Source: Bremerella volcania (GTDB lineage: Bacteria; Planctomycetota; Planctomycetia; Pirellulales; Pirellulaceae). Taken from it: a stretch of 64,000 nt of DNA. Where the stretch lies: positions 3,224,001 to 3,288,000 of the forward strand of contig NZ_CP036289.1 of assembly GCF_007748115.1 (NCBI RefSeq). Direction: 5' to 3'. The position numbers were made by a program, and so were the translations under genes. Positions 48,101 to 52,773 of the stretch are shown in pieces; position 1 is the first letter of the stretch; the number at the start of each line of letters is the position of its first letter. The notes under the pieces were generated by a model. That model searched no databases, was not told where the DNA came from, and was given only the letters and a program-made list of their open reading frames with translations.

Positions 48101-50602
48101 CTCCGGTTCACCACCATATTCATCGACAACGCCGGAGACGGCGAAATCGAACGGATTTTCGTCACTGTCGTTGGTCGCAAAGCTGATCGTTCCACCGTAA
48201 TTGCCTGAGTTGGCTGCCACCAGCCGAAGTTGGAAGGTGGTGCTTTGCCCTGGCGACAGAGACGTCGTGCCGAAGCCTGAGTACACGCTAAAACCGATGG
48301 GAAGAGTGATGCTACCCAGCGTAAGCGTCGCATCACCATCGTTGGTCACCTGGAAGGTATGCGTGATGGGACTACCAACACTGGTCGTTCCAAAGGCATA
48401 ACTGCCATAGTCATCCAGGATCGAAGAACCACCGTAGGCGTCATCGTAGAGGGTGATTTCAGGATTGCCGCCGTAGCCACCATACTCATCGACCATTCCC
48501 GACAAGTTGAAGTTGAACGGGTTCTCATCGCTGTCGTTGGTGATGAAGCTGAGCTGGCCCGAGTAGCTGCCACCGTAATCGGCATCTAGTTGAATAGTGA
48601 ACGTCGTGCTTTGCCCCGGCTCCAGCGATGAATCCCCGAACGATGAGTAAACACTGAATCCACTAGGAACGCTGATCGAACCTAAGTTGAGCGTGCCTGA
48701 TCCGTCGTTCGTGACCTGGAACGTGTGCATGACCGGCGAATACTGGTCGGTCGTGCCGAAGGAATAGCTGCCATAGTCGTCCAGGAGCGAAGAACCGCCG
48801 TAGCTGTCGTCATAGACCGTGATCTCAGGGGTTCCACCATACTCATCGACCATTCCCGAAAGGTTGAAGTTGAACGGGTTCTCATCGCTGTCGTTGGTGC
48901 TGAAGCTAAGTTGGCCCGAGTAGCTGCCACCGTAATCGGCATCTAGTTGAATGGTGAAGGTCGTGCTCTGACCAGGCTCCAGCGACGAATCGCCGAACGA
49001 TGAGTAAACACTGAATCCACTGGGGACGCTGATCGAACCTAGGTTGAGCGTGTCGGTACCATCATTGGTCACCTGGAAGGTGTGCGTTAGAGGCGAATAT
49101 TGGTCTACCGTGCCGAACGCGTAGCTGCCATAGTCATCCAGAATCGACGATCCGCCATAGCTATCGTCATAGACAGTGATCTCCGGCGCCCCACCGTATC
49201 CATCGTCGATGTTGAGTTCCAACTGGTAGTCGAACGAAGAACCACCATACCCCGATCCCCCGTAGTCCGAATCGTACGCGTCATTCCCGTCGGACGAGAC
49301 GCCCAGGTAGTAGGTACCGCCGTACTCCGAGGTAAATTCCAGCACCGGGTCACCCCCGTAGCCGGAGTCGGGATCGTTGGTCTCGTAGTAGTACGAATCG
49401 GCTACCTCACCGCCGTAGCTGTCGAACAGACGCAGATGCGAGTAGCCGCCGTAGCTCCAGTAGCTTCCATCGTCTAACACGTAGCTGTCGATATCGGCCG
49501 AAAGAGTCTCGCCTGGTGCCAACGTGATCTGGAACATATCGACGTCGGCCGTACCATAGGCTCCATCGCCGATCGTCGAGTCGATCTGCGTTTGCGTACC
49601 TGGGGTGACGCTGACCAGCTGGGCCGTGCCGCGGGTGTCGTCGATATCAGACGAGGTAACGGTACCGCTCAGGTCGAAGTTGAACGGGTTCTCGTCGCTG
49701 TCGTTGGTGCTGAAGCTGATCGTGCCGTTGAACGTTCCCACGCTGTCGGCATCGAAGCGGATCGTGAAGGTGGTGTATGCACCGGGTGCCAGCGAAGTAG
49801 AGCTGAAAGAGGAATCAACACTGAACGAAGAGGTGGTACTGATCTTGCCGAAGGTCAGCGTGTCGGTTCCGCTGTTGGTGACGCGGAAGGTGCGAGTTAG
49901 ATCCGAGCCCAGGTCGGTCGTTCCAAAGGCATAGCTGCCGTAGTCATCCAGGATGCTGCTGCCGCCATACTGATCGTTGTAAACGTCGACTTCGGGCGCC
50001 CCACCATAGCCATCGCCAATATTGAGTTCCAGCTGATAGTCGAAGGACGATCCACCATAGCCGGAACCGCCGTAGTCCGAATCGTACGCGTCGTTGCCAT
50101 CCGAAGAGACGCCGAGATAGTAAGTGCCTCCGTAGGCCGAGGTGTACTCCAGTACCGGGTCACCACCATAGCCGGAGTCAGGATCGTTGGTCTCGTAATA
50201 GTACGAGTCGGCTACCTCGCCGCCGTAACTATCGAACAGACGCAGATGCGAATAGCCGCCGTAGCTCGAGTACGTGCCATCGTCCAGCACGTAGCTGTCG
50301 ATGTCGGCCGAAAGGGTCTCGCCAGCGGACAACGTGACCTGGAACATGTCGACGTCGGCCGTGCCATAGACGCCGTTGCCGATTTGCCCCTCGATGACGA
50401 ACTCGGTGCTCGAAATAACGCTGGCCACCTGAGCGGAGCTGATCGTGTCGTTGTTCTCCTGGGAGAGTAAGTCCGCGGTGAGCAGCTTACGTACTTCCAA
50501 GGTCTCGATCGAACTCTGTCGAGTCTTCCTCCGTTTTTGCCGCTGTAACTTCTTGCGTTGGGTACTTTTTGCGGTGGACCTGACAGAGCGTCGCGCTGAC
50601 AT
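33191..50602 (-). CDS. Giant (5803 aa) LEPR-XLL-type surface polymorphic toxin with Hint and AHH nuclease C-terminus
   Basis: One uninterrupted frame. Residues 1-45 are very basic and end in IETLEVRKLLTADLL, the planctomycete export motif. Then come two near-identical pre-peptidase-like domains (about 50-200 and 320-470); ten choice-of-anchor-D-like repeats, the first between these two; a Calx-beta domain (about 1563-1686); about ten Ig-like repeats (about 1690-2865); about 2,000 Ala-rich helical residues (about 2865-4950) containing a Tyr/Gly/Trp patch; a second such patch; a pretoxin-like segment with helices (about 5170-5475); a Hint domain from Cys5480 to His5623-Asn5624; and an AHH-type nuclease with HAHH at 5711-5714. 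The stop overlaps the ANK-SUFU gene. ATG at 50602 has AGGA nine bases upstream. I infer an exported toxin whose tip is freed by Hint cleavage. Targets and secretion route are unknown. Confidence 0.88.
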   Translation of the reverse strand: MSARRSVRSTAKSTQRKKLQRQKRRKTRQSSIETLEVRKLLTADLLSQENNDTISSAQVASVISSTEFVIEGQIGNGVYGTADVDMFQVTLSAGETLSADIDSYVLDDGTYSSYGGYSHLRLFDSYGGEVADSYYYETNDPDSGYGGDPVLEYTSAYGGTYYLGVSSDGNDAYDSDYGGSGYGGSSFDYQLELNIGDGYGGAPEVDVYNDQYGGSSILDDYGSYAFGTTDLGSDLTRTFRVTNSGTDTLTFGKISTTSSFSVDSSFSSTSLAPGAYTTFTIRFDADSVGTFNGTISFSTNDSDENPFNFDLSGTVTSSDIDDTRGTAQLVSVTPGTQTQIDSTIGDGAYGTADVDMFQITLAPGETLSADIDSYVLDDGSYWSYGGYSHLRLFDSYGGEVADSYYYETNDPDSGYGGDPVLEFTSEYGGTYYLGVSSDGNDAYDSDYGGSGYGGSSFDYQLELNIDDGYGGAPEITVYDDSYGGSSILDDYGSYAFGTVDQYSPLTHTFQVTNDGTDTLNLGSISVPSGFSVYSSFGDSSLEPGQSTTFTIQLDADYGGSYSGQLSFSTNDSDENPFNFNLSGMVDEYGGTPEITVYDDSYGGSSLLDDYGSYSFGTTDQYSPVMHTFQVTNDGSGTLNLGSISVPSGFSVYSSFGDSSLEPGQSTTFTIQLDADYGGSYSGQLSFITNDSDENPFNFNLSGMVDEYGGYGGNPEITLYDDAYGGSSILDDYGSYAFGTTSVGSPITHTFQVTNDGDATLTLGSITLPIGFSVYSGFGTTSLSPGQSTTFQLRLVAANSGNYGGTISFATNDSDENPFDFAVSGVVDEYGGEPEITVYDDEYGGSSILDDYGSYAFGTTDQYSPLVHTFQVTNDGTDTLNLGNIYVPGGFSVYSTFGDSTLDSGQSTTFTIQLNADYSGTFSGNVSFSSNDSDESPFNFNISGTVDDYGGAGGSPEIIVFDDEYGGSVVLDDYGSYAFGTTVPGSPRTHTFQVTNSGNALLELGAIMVPSGFSVDSSFGDATLDPGQSTTFSIRLDADYGGSYSGQVSFPTNDDDESPFNFNLTGTVDEYGGAPEITVYDDEYGGVSIADGYGNYAFGTSNPSSPLMHTFQVTNDGTSVLNLGSITVPNGFSVYSSFGDTTLDPGQSTSFTIQFNADYGGTYSGQLSFSTNDSDENPFNFQISGTMDEYGGLPEIYLQETEYGGYYLGSEVADDYGSFNFGNVGQGSPQTQEFLVTNTGSGTLTLGTINLPSGFSLVQSFGDISLSSGESTYFTVRFNADYGGSYSGELSFNTNDADENPYNFTLSGNVVEDVEVGVYEVDYGGYNAYSGTEVLDDYGSFAFDPVGVGQPASQQFRVTNEGVGILSLGTLSVPDGFVVLESFDDTTLSSGQSTYFTVQLTATTAGTYTGEISFSTNDSDENPYNFAISGVVEEGYGGSSEIPDIDVYQSSYGGGSIDDGSGSYDFGTISLNSPQSVTFQVANAGDGVLELGTINVPAGFSVTSNFGDTTLDPGQSTSFTIQLNADYGGTYSGEVSFETNDPDEDPFNFSISGTVDEYGGYGGGPILPEVSIASVTSGREGLSDGLIRLRRTGDLQAPLTAQFFLAYDTSATYSSDYTLVATSFSDTTRLGTVLFAAGEQYAEITISVQDDAIYEGYEYLQVRVMDDGSGEYSPVGGLHLVGIRDNEDPPSAPALTGVALENDTGSSSTDKVTTDHTIVASFDKTWTTGYVLVEFDHDGDYSPESTLNYATPSGVVYEPTSGDPALADFEGLVSIRYRTRQFDDNDVEIIASPWRTFVYTAEADAATGPMRIESFELLRDTANPTDKYTANPIMTGRVVGDFGQATARIEFDHDNDGITDGFVDIATSGEIFEYDPRMTDPSLEDYVGSLSFKYRLTQIENGTETHEDWQSFSFQLTTPPTSSYSISDMDHDVGRGESLDSDDFQGYNHYGLVVTGKVNTGNEYGSYGGEGYYYDEYYYDDYYSGGGYGEASNEPGSGGGLESTGNLVSTYIGDPSNNSDTPPLPSGARVQIDIDEDGIADDEVSTDEQQQFEYRPTGLTTGWHSIRARALEWSTEYGMYLYGPWTTYWFEYEAAPSPAVTTLELREDTGYSDSDRVTADPTLTGQIADQIQQGQDVTLEIDWNYDDTPDDEFGVGSDGFFEYTPTSLQSGYRHLRVRSKTVDSVVGDTSYSSWRSLYFTYTPPSPIETTMSLLVDDGASDSDLISSLTTVTGSISANDGSSLSDRDVVVQFDLDQDGEVDAISQPQSDSQFLFDSSDMSPGSITISARAMWYDPYLDQDVSGPWETFTFTYELATATPPTLSNLGLAVDTGLDDADNITSNPTLIASVEVTGDVVADFVELDFDGDGTSDATSLLDSNGNLTYTPVDLAYGQHTVAARVIGYQYAQSTTITGPWSEFTFTYQESTASTAIVESLALLSDSGTEGDGLTENGTIIGNIADDASVANVTVQVDTNSDGVADATIFTNADGIFLYTPSSLDSGTQTFAFRAVEYDSQSGDHLVGAWESITFTAEDQTDAAPALFDIEFDAGEETSVPTLSGRITYQHSVDGRQIEIDTDGDGTADYFTTTDEFGRFEVALPNLPDGTTSLAVRSRAISPSSSTVLNGSWQSVTVNYTEVTYVAAGLSNIGLINDDGYSSTDKVTKDARIQGEVSRDAYQGNMTIEIDVDGDGVVDGTTLVKADRTWSYSPTIETTGNVTLSIRTKDYSPTGQLLRSDWEDFNFTLEQATSGTSSALRVVDFRLSYDSGASNSDLSTNSAWVEGNVEGYDGGSGYGGLLLEFDHDGDGSIDGSVTSYYGSFSYYPSGLDYGWIELRVRAVELDNDDNRLSTSTWETLGFVYDSNPDSTEAQALATAYASFLGSTSSGANTRDNDLADASDALKAAKGSADEDFDDAVDEAAEDRDTEIKDADEQYEQDVADAMDAYLVAIAAAGASYQTALSNFSGDTTSFDFDPMQWPTEPGRDSLVLPADGNQPAPPASVPTYSGPTYNLNADPTYRTQSAAANNNLNYAVYGAQATRIAQDRTVSQTYQDAVKTITDDYNEALKDAWEAYRDAIYADPSNAYDDLSSARQAYYDQRQSAYDTYYESRNTSYETLQNSIEPARQTLNDAVDAAHQNYRDAINDANEAFNDAVEDSTDCDVWYNARVERIQAEFDARTTLEKDVSAARNAYDEAVAPSVRQYNTEVADAYRDYSQAVSDSAFAFDEAVADYYEAERSKKINATVALEDARAEALKERDLALADAAKTRDEGYATNAFTEASTIETARANSWVAEAQAKRNALAAWSSATGTPWSAYQAALANINVTYYQNLAGAHLNREGAIATANQNQANAIAQATHTHSQALTQLKFEATSERVDAKEVYWDESSLKMRDQAVETAETRKSLRDDMATARNDRAHSSAEAGEAYSLAITDAYHTRTNDLVDARVLEIRESSCSTSNSYYYYYGYANYEIYVPPADGAGINHDFNVSMNNASYDLQEANINANQAWTDTTRDLWSDYRETLSQDQNDQAVEIAGDLKVYHETTALIDRDFAIDTTELEGDFDRTLAAINTAYTDAVAMADGTYYVAKAQFDGDQLVDNAGALRSFRIDAAATYDNIVTAWNSNVQTPWSALHENLGGVEVDWAIASGDAEVAYATALATANYNHTSSVATADYNYSTGAAQAYETEVNAIADARNDFASTVAEAKYQYALAKAGISLSSTQAASDRAQADRDDDGAQSASHSANTSAAETAYQIAMAAAWLEYRNSSSSAAATRSGEIGSASREYNRGDIDYETYDSRAQAAQDAYNDEMTTITETFDDAAHAAWDDLRTARADAIADQYKYRETDAAGDALDAQEDQNEAAEDSAAAERTLAAAVRGAKIDLAEALATIDVNYATTMANLQSSYDVSTATATANHDYAEAVAGADYQVDTYVAQRAREEDRVSARGYYEVSLYQVYAAIKQAAAGAIGSELSAFQSAVATADMNWADALRIARDLYEDAVSYAGYDHLQATLTANVAFVYEVNAAATNHASSIATANYNQSVGLAQADATLYVASVTAEAMHEEASINAQLDYESAVHLAEANAKTSAKDSAIAHAEDLGDAWRQYYLDSTDEWNELTWNGSSYYYDDYYYYGYGYGYYGYSYYSSYYYYGYSNYSGYVYSNYSNYYGWRSVSWYGGGWNYGAYGWGGWGRGYYWGHGYGWGGWYNSDNTAWDSLQDTLEGIDEAKNDANKAARLAYAEEVGDAQIDRAEALGDVEIALATARATAGVNYAAAINAVDTAYESAVASADSIQKTAIANAEKAMAIGLASADVDKVDDLESAKVSLRALERNANAAHAGAIATAEAVYHQDQSDARAQQLAAIAIATGSDQAIYEATYAEVYADWIDDTSIAYVNYATSRATADGQLAYELAIARKARKLADAVADEGYIQTAAEQARLRAINSQAALVTHQSAIVGLDNVRRSASSQVTGTYEIAVATADKAYAITGATAQKQYEIDELNEVEYDDRTKTRNETMADAALVKTTVLADAKLAWQNLDAQGRATYSSGEAAADKVLSDSLATLNYTYTVQLAAAAETREYAKADAAGAFWVNDTIARNNQRTAMASADVNYWNSQENARVTAHTSIDTELNIPWTDYLVVAAQTQRNWWLSVNNDYMNLATERNTAESDYALALANGYILREKTIATAEKNHANTNAAAQRDAAYTRALSVRDYVFALINPAGDYITTVAQGERDYAVAVSQAYRDYVYDEDDAARDTAIDNANSALAQIKQTEANQWYAAEASAQANKFYDFATADYESNLDQIAADVALANAKISAEQDYSLTEVAAYLQSITDWAELDAEYRQLEANSFATAVSNAATANPSPWISYDAAQYAARANQVTAVTGAEETRAIAQATTQAAAETAQINADAFWKSAQVIASSLYNSAAVSLDYGFAYVQSSAIASLGQTGVYRTDLPTITAPPNVGSEYTVWIGSASDYDITIPNAYSTNSWYGYGSYYHWNWGAWGYYGTSSWWWYDNPWYGSYWSYGYWYWSNYYTSVAQPQEQFSASFWNVGAEASEVESTWRSYDGYGRSDGGLDIPEEAPQWIVDLSQPTFALPVSNGTKNDAREVEEILRGLDDRLADLWAFQGRLARAPQQLRPIVDFVAEPIIAPVNGNAAAPHIHAQEGPKLGNNPASDMGFVHHADAEAAEAEIAAEFGAQILDRDIELQGRQKELIEKFQKLLNEGVELSNENLSAFGWGAIDGIKDGAWNGIFAMAPRLGWYLAEKSYDAAVEGWGWFVYATNDYHGYMDKQEVFDRSITLIKTAAWTEQQIETLKDLTNQFIDFVSEGGDELFTAIMSGDMDKLNEMLQSVDERARVVLDEALYWTSMIFTELGHAIVDMTPRDAGFITGLVLYEVFEYVAIETGLAFATAATGGTATPATGSATVAYTTAKAANLGRIANRLVKSAKFLEAANISKIVKAFDRVADIVKMLARYDMCFVAGTPVHTRYGVKPIEEIVPGDMVLTRAEGDPNAPTTYKPVVELFKTNPDTLFEIELNALGTGSSEKITTTGEHPFFERELLEFVPAKELSVGSQLVLADGQTAEVISITEIDNRTECQPTYNFSVADSHTYFVGDSAIWVHNKGGPCERATAYFVKTWQKTGDVVHAAKNARELLIRYAKVAKWDEATLARHLDDLDRLLIETFEKKDGWGPYLTALKGAKPAGMYEPHAHHILFKWGNGEAQRALVKEGQKLLREVGIDPIFGKEVLYWAPNKVKGQHSKDTLELLIIDLRKAKASGGTREDFIEVLEDHARIAAGRTKT
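33194..34165 (-). other. Hint autoprocessing domain plus AHH nuclease tip of the giant toxin
   Basis: Residues 5480-5624 show intein-like Hint blocks: CFVAGTPVHTRYGVKPIEEI with nucleophile Cys5480, GDMVLT, TTGEHPFF (block B His), and YNFSVADSHTYFVGDSAIWV ending in His5623-Asn5624. The 179 residues after it are the toxin tip. EPHAHHILFKW carries the AHH motif (His5711, His5713, His5714), and VLYWAPNKVKGQHSKDTLEL supplies the Asn and His expected in the HNH/EndoVII fold. From family knowledge, such tips cut DNA or RNA in target cells. Confidence 0.85.
35760..42010 (-). repeat. Ala-rich helical repeat region of the giant toxin
   Basis: About 2,080 residues made of short degenerate units such as DAAHQNYRDAINDANEAF and SVATADYNYSTGAAQAYE, with Ala about every three or four residues and Tyr/Asp/Glu/Lys between. 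This implies long amphipathic helices or a stalk. A longer period is marked by recurring PWSAY/PWSAL/PWTDY/PWISY motifs near 40675, 39725, 36705 and 36015. No known family recognised. Confidence 0.75.
37977..38246 (-). repeat. Tyr/Gly/Trp-rich low-complexity patch in the giant toxin
   Basis: About 90 residues composed almost entirely of Tyr, Gly, Ser, Asn and Trp, for example YYYYGYGYGYYGYSYY and GWGGWGRGYYWGHGYGWGGW. It interrupts the Ala-rich region. A second patch of the same kind lies at about 35460-35650 (WNWGAWGYYGTSSWWWYDNP), and a short one at 40195-40250. The composition resembles adhesive or prion-like sequences; function unknown. Confidence 0.85.
42010..45530 (-). repeat. About ten Ig-like repeats in the giant toxin
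   Basis: Units of roughly 100-120 residues share the order: L..D.G....D..T..P.L.G, then EIDxDxDGxxDxxT or similar, F.YTP, LxxGxxxLxxRA, and WxxFxFTY. Examples of unit starts are VTTLELREDTGYSDSDRVTA and TLSNLGLAVDTGLDDADNIT. The Asp-rich DGDGxxD segments could bind calcium. They resemble Ig-like stalk modules. Confidence 0.7.
45935..49190 (-). repeat. Nine tandem choice-of-anchor-D-like repeats in the giant toxin
   Basis: About 360-bp (120-residue) units, each starting PEITVYDDxYGG and running through THTFQVTNDGTDTLNLGSI, PGQSTTFTIQLDADYGG and FSTNDSDENPFNFNLSG. The units at about 48470-49190 are nearly identical at the DNA level. A tenth copy lies at about 49655-50010, between two pre-peptidase-like domains. 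The fold is the ASH/HYDIN-like Ig type, as judged by pattern. Confidence 0.85.
49200..50450 (-). repeat. Duplicated pre-peptidase-like domain block
   Basis: The stretches at about 50015-50450 and 49205-49570 encode almost the same domain: YGTADVDMFQVTLSAGETLS, HLRLFDSYGGEVADSYYYET, and GTYYLGVSSDGNDAYDSDYG. The pattern ADVDMFxxxLxxGExLxxDID fits the bacterial pre-peptidase C-terminal-like family. The duplicate is separated by one choice-of-anchor-D repeat. Confidence 0.8.
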
Positions 50603-50712
50603 GATCGATCATCCTGATGCGGTAAGAAAAACAGATAAGTCAATACCGAGTATCCCTATCGAGAGGGACACCTGGAAAAGTGCTATCGCCCCCCCCGATT
50701 GATGAGCCGCCG

Positions 50713-50741
50713 ATTAAATCAGCACAATTAGCAGCGGTCAA
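50713..50741 (-). promoter_or_regulatory. Candidate sigma-70 promoter of the toxin-immunity operon
   Basis: On the minus strand TTGACC (50736-50741) and TTTAAT (50713-50718) are separated by 17 bases, a 5/6 match to each consensus box. Transcription would start near 50705, leaving about 100 bases of leader before the ATG at 50602. It lies in the 286-base gap after the glycosyltransferase gene. Confidence 0.6.
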
Positions 50742-50888
50742 GTATTTTTTTAGAAAAGTAAGAAACTTAACCCTTGGACAATCAATGCCTAACAGAGCGC
50801 CAGAAGTACCGCTATACTAGTGACAATGGCGGTTAAATCTCCTAAGGAGTCAGCAGAAAACTCTCGCCTTCCCATCTAATTCCGTGGA

Positions 50889-52091
50889 TTAGAGTGCCTG
50901 AGAAATCCTCTGACTGCAGCGATCGATCCCGTTTTCCGCACGGAAGGAAGCATGGCGCGAGGCAAAATCTTGTGCTGCCTGGCGATGTGTTCCTGAGTTA
51001 ATTAATGCAGAAAGCTGCTGGATGATCTGGCGAGGCTGATCCGGCGAGGCATCCAGAGCTACGCCGAGTTCGACCGTTCGACGACTAAAAATCGCCTGTT
51101 CAAAGGTTAGCGGAATATGCAGCATGGAACGCCCTGCCAAGAGGAACTCGCAGCACGTACCATGATTGCCATTCATGATTGCCAAATCACATGTTTCTCC
51201 AACCGATCGTAGATTCAGGTGGTGGGACACGAGCTTCACATTGGAACGAAGTGACTTTGACAAGCCAGCACCATCAAGACCGTCTCCCACGACCAACGTA
51301 GGCAGACCTTGCCCACTCAGCCACATTAATAGTTCGCGCAACGACTTGTGGGGCTTGAGATAGGCGTAGACCTTCGGGCCATCTCCTTCCGGCCAAGGAG
51401 TCTCTGGTAACAATCTGTTATTCGCACTGTTTGTGGCGGACCAGGCTCCCAGATATTCGCCTTGCTGACGGTAGGGATAGTGGTCCAATTCACGGAAGGT
51501 CGTCAGTAGATTGGCGGTAACGGACGAATAGATTTCCCCAATGCGCGCGATCGTGGGTTGGCCATTCGACTCCAAAATTGTGTTGATGCGATCAATCAAT
51601 TGGGACTCAGAACGAATACGTTCTTCTTTATCCATCGGTCGCCAGGGAGCCATCTCGCGGAGCGGAAATTCATCGACGGGACAAAAGAATCCGGTTCCGA
51701 ACGTGAATTGTGGGACGTCGATCCCTCTCGCAGCCAGAAGGCCAGTCGGGCAATGGTCCAAGACCAGGCAATCTGGCCTTGTCACTTGGAAGAGGTTACG
51801 CCAAACGTGGATCATCGCGTTTAGCTCCAGTGGATCGCGATAGCCCATGTTTTGCAGCAGGTGGCCGAAGGTAGACGGCGCTGGATCGTAAGGAACAGCT
51901 TTCGACAATTTGACCGGGGACGGAAAAAGAGTGACGTCAAGTCCGCGGAAGGCCACGGCAGCCCGGGCAATGTCCTTGGCAATGATCGTCACCTGGTGTC
52001 CAGCGCTAACCAACCGCTCAGTGATAGGGCGAAATGGTCCCAAGTGGCCGTAACCGCCTCCCAGTTCCCAGGCAAAGACAATTCGTGACAT
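50889..52091 (-). CDS. GT1/GT28-type glycosyltransferase (UDP-glycosyltransferase fold)
   Basis: A 400-residue GT-B enzyme. The start RIVFAWELGGGYGHLGPFRP is the Gly-rich acceptor-side loop of the family, followed by PITERLVSAGHQVTIIAKD. The C-terminal half has VKLVSHHLNLRSVGETCDLA, then IMNGNHGTCCEFLLAGRSML, corresponding to the donor-binding region (usually xxHGGxGTxxE; here NGNHGTCCE). No membrane helices are seen. It may glycosylate a lipid, polyketide or protein; the acceptor is unknown. It is upstream of the giant toxin gene in the same direction but 286 bases away with a separate promoter candidate. Confidence 0.85.
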   Translation of the reverse strand: MSRIVFAWELGGGYGHLGPFRPITERLVSAGHQVTIIAKDIARAAVAFRGLDVTLFPSPVKLSKAVPYDPAPSTFGHLLQNMGYRDPLELNAMIHVWRNLFQVTRPDCLVLDHCPTGLLAARGIDVPQFTFGTGFFCPVDEFPLREMAPWRPMDKEERIRSESQLIDRINTILESNGQPTIARIGEIYSSVTANLLTTFRELDHYPYRQQGEYLGAWSATNSANNRLLPETPWPEGDGPKVYAYLKPHKSLRELLMWLSGQGLPTLVVGDGLDGAGLSKSLRSNVKLVSHHLNLRSVGETCDLAIMNGNHGTCCEFLLAGRSMLHIPLTFEQAIFSRRTVELGVALDASPDQPRQIIQQLSALINSGTHRQAAQDFASRHASFRAENGIDRCSQRISQAL

Positions 52092-52648
52092 AGCCGCATG
52101 CTTTCGATGGATCGCTGACCGCGTGAATGGTTTTCAAAGAGGCAAAACGCGCTGGCGAATGCTCACGCAGGCTAACAGGTTAACGAGTCTAGGAGCGAGT
52201 TTAAATGGCGCGAACGCACCTGCGACGTCATCGCCGGATGATCCGAAGAAGAGGTTAGGCTCTCGCTTTCGTTTAACTGGTGAAGGCAGAAGCGTTCGCG
52301 TGGAATAATTCGGGTAGAGGTTCAAGTCACTAGCTGAAATACTTGCGAGATACGATTTGCCAGATTGCGATGTCTATTTACGGATAACTAGCTTAACTGT
52401 TTATGCGAAATACTTCCCGATACCGTTAAGCACTCTTGCATAGTATTCCGTACTAGAAAAGCTTTCAGAATCCGAACGCGTGGAGTTCTAGGCCGGAGAG
52501 GCGGCACCATTTTTAGGAAATGCCGAGAAGCTTTGAGGCAGGTTCCGTACCCTTTTGGGGTGAATTTAGGAAAAAGTCGGGTACTAACGAGAACCGCGAT
52601 TTCAAGAAGATCGCCTTAAAGCCCTGTCATAAAAGGCGTTAGAAAAAG
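52092..52648. other. Intergenic stretch without a recognisable gene
   Basis: These 557 bases between the glycosyltransferase start and tRNA-Arg hold short frames only, none with coding character. The only structure seen is an imperfect palindrome near 52541-52595. The glycosyltransferase promoter should lie at its left end, but I cannot place it. Confidence 0.6.
52541..52595. repeat. Imperfect palindrome, possibly a degenerate REP-like element
   Basis: GGTTCCGTACCC (52541-52552) faces GGGTACTAACGAGAACC (52579-52595): GTACCC pairs with GGGTAC and GGTTC with GAACC, with an unpaired interval. The form resembles dispersed palindromic elements, but the arms are short and interrupted. Confidence 0.3.
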
Positions 52649-52722
52649 TATCCCCGGCGGGGTTCGAACCTGCAACCTTCGGCTTCGGAGGCCGACACTC
52701 TATCCAGTTGAGCTACGGGGAC
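52649..52722 (-). tRNA. tRNA-Arg (anticodon CCG)
   Basis: A 74-base cloverleaf. The acceptor stem GTCCCCG pairs with CGGGGAT (one G-U at the end), discriminator A. The anticodon stem TCGGC/GCCGA encloses loop CTCCGAA, giving CCG. The T loop is TTCGAAC; its stem has one A-C mismatch. CCA is not encoded. A run of T follows the 3' end on the minus strand and could end transcription. Confidence 0.95.
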
Positions 52723-52743
52723 AAGCAGTTTGGCTTTCCTGTC

Positions 52744-52773
52744 ATAATAGAAGCTTGATTCTTTAGTTGTCAA
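52744..52773 (-). promoter_or_regulatory. tRNA-Arg promoter
   Basis: TTGACA (52768-52773, perfect -35) and TATTAT (52744-52749, 5/6 -10) are separated by 18 bases on the minus strand. Transcription would start about 15 bases before the mature tRNA. Confidence 0.75.

Noticed and set aside
45935-49190. Regularly spaced repeats that might be taken for a CRISPR or satellite array
   Set aside because: The roughly 360-bp period is in frame and encodes protein repeats of 120 residues; there are no short palindromic repeats with unique spacers.
50603-50888. Possible small gene upstream of the toxin
   Set aside because: No frame of useful length; the sequence holds a good promoter and a ribosome-binding site for the toxin instead.
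52649-52722. tRNA-Arg as an integration site for a genomic island
   Set aside because: No integrase gene and no repeated tRNA 3' end were found nearby.
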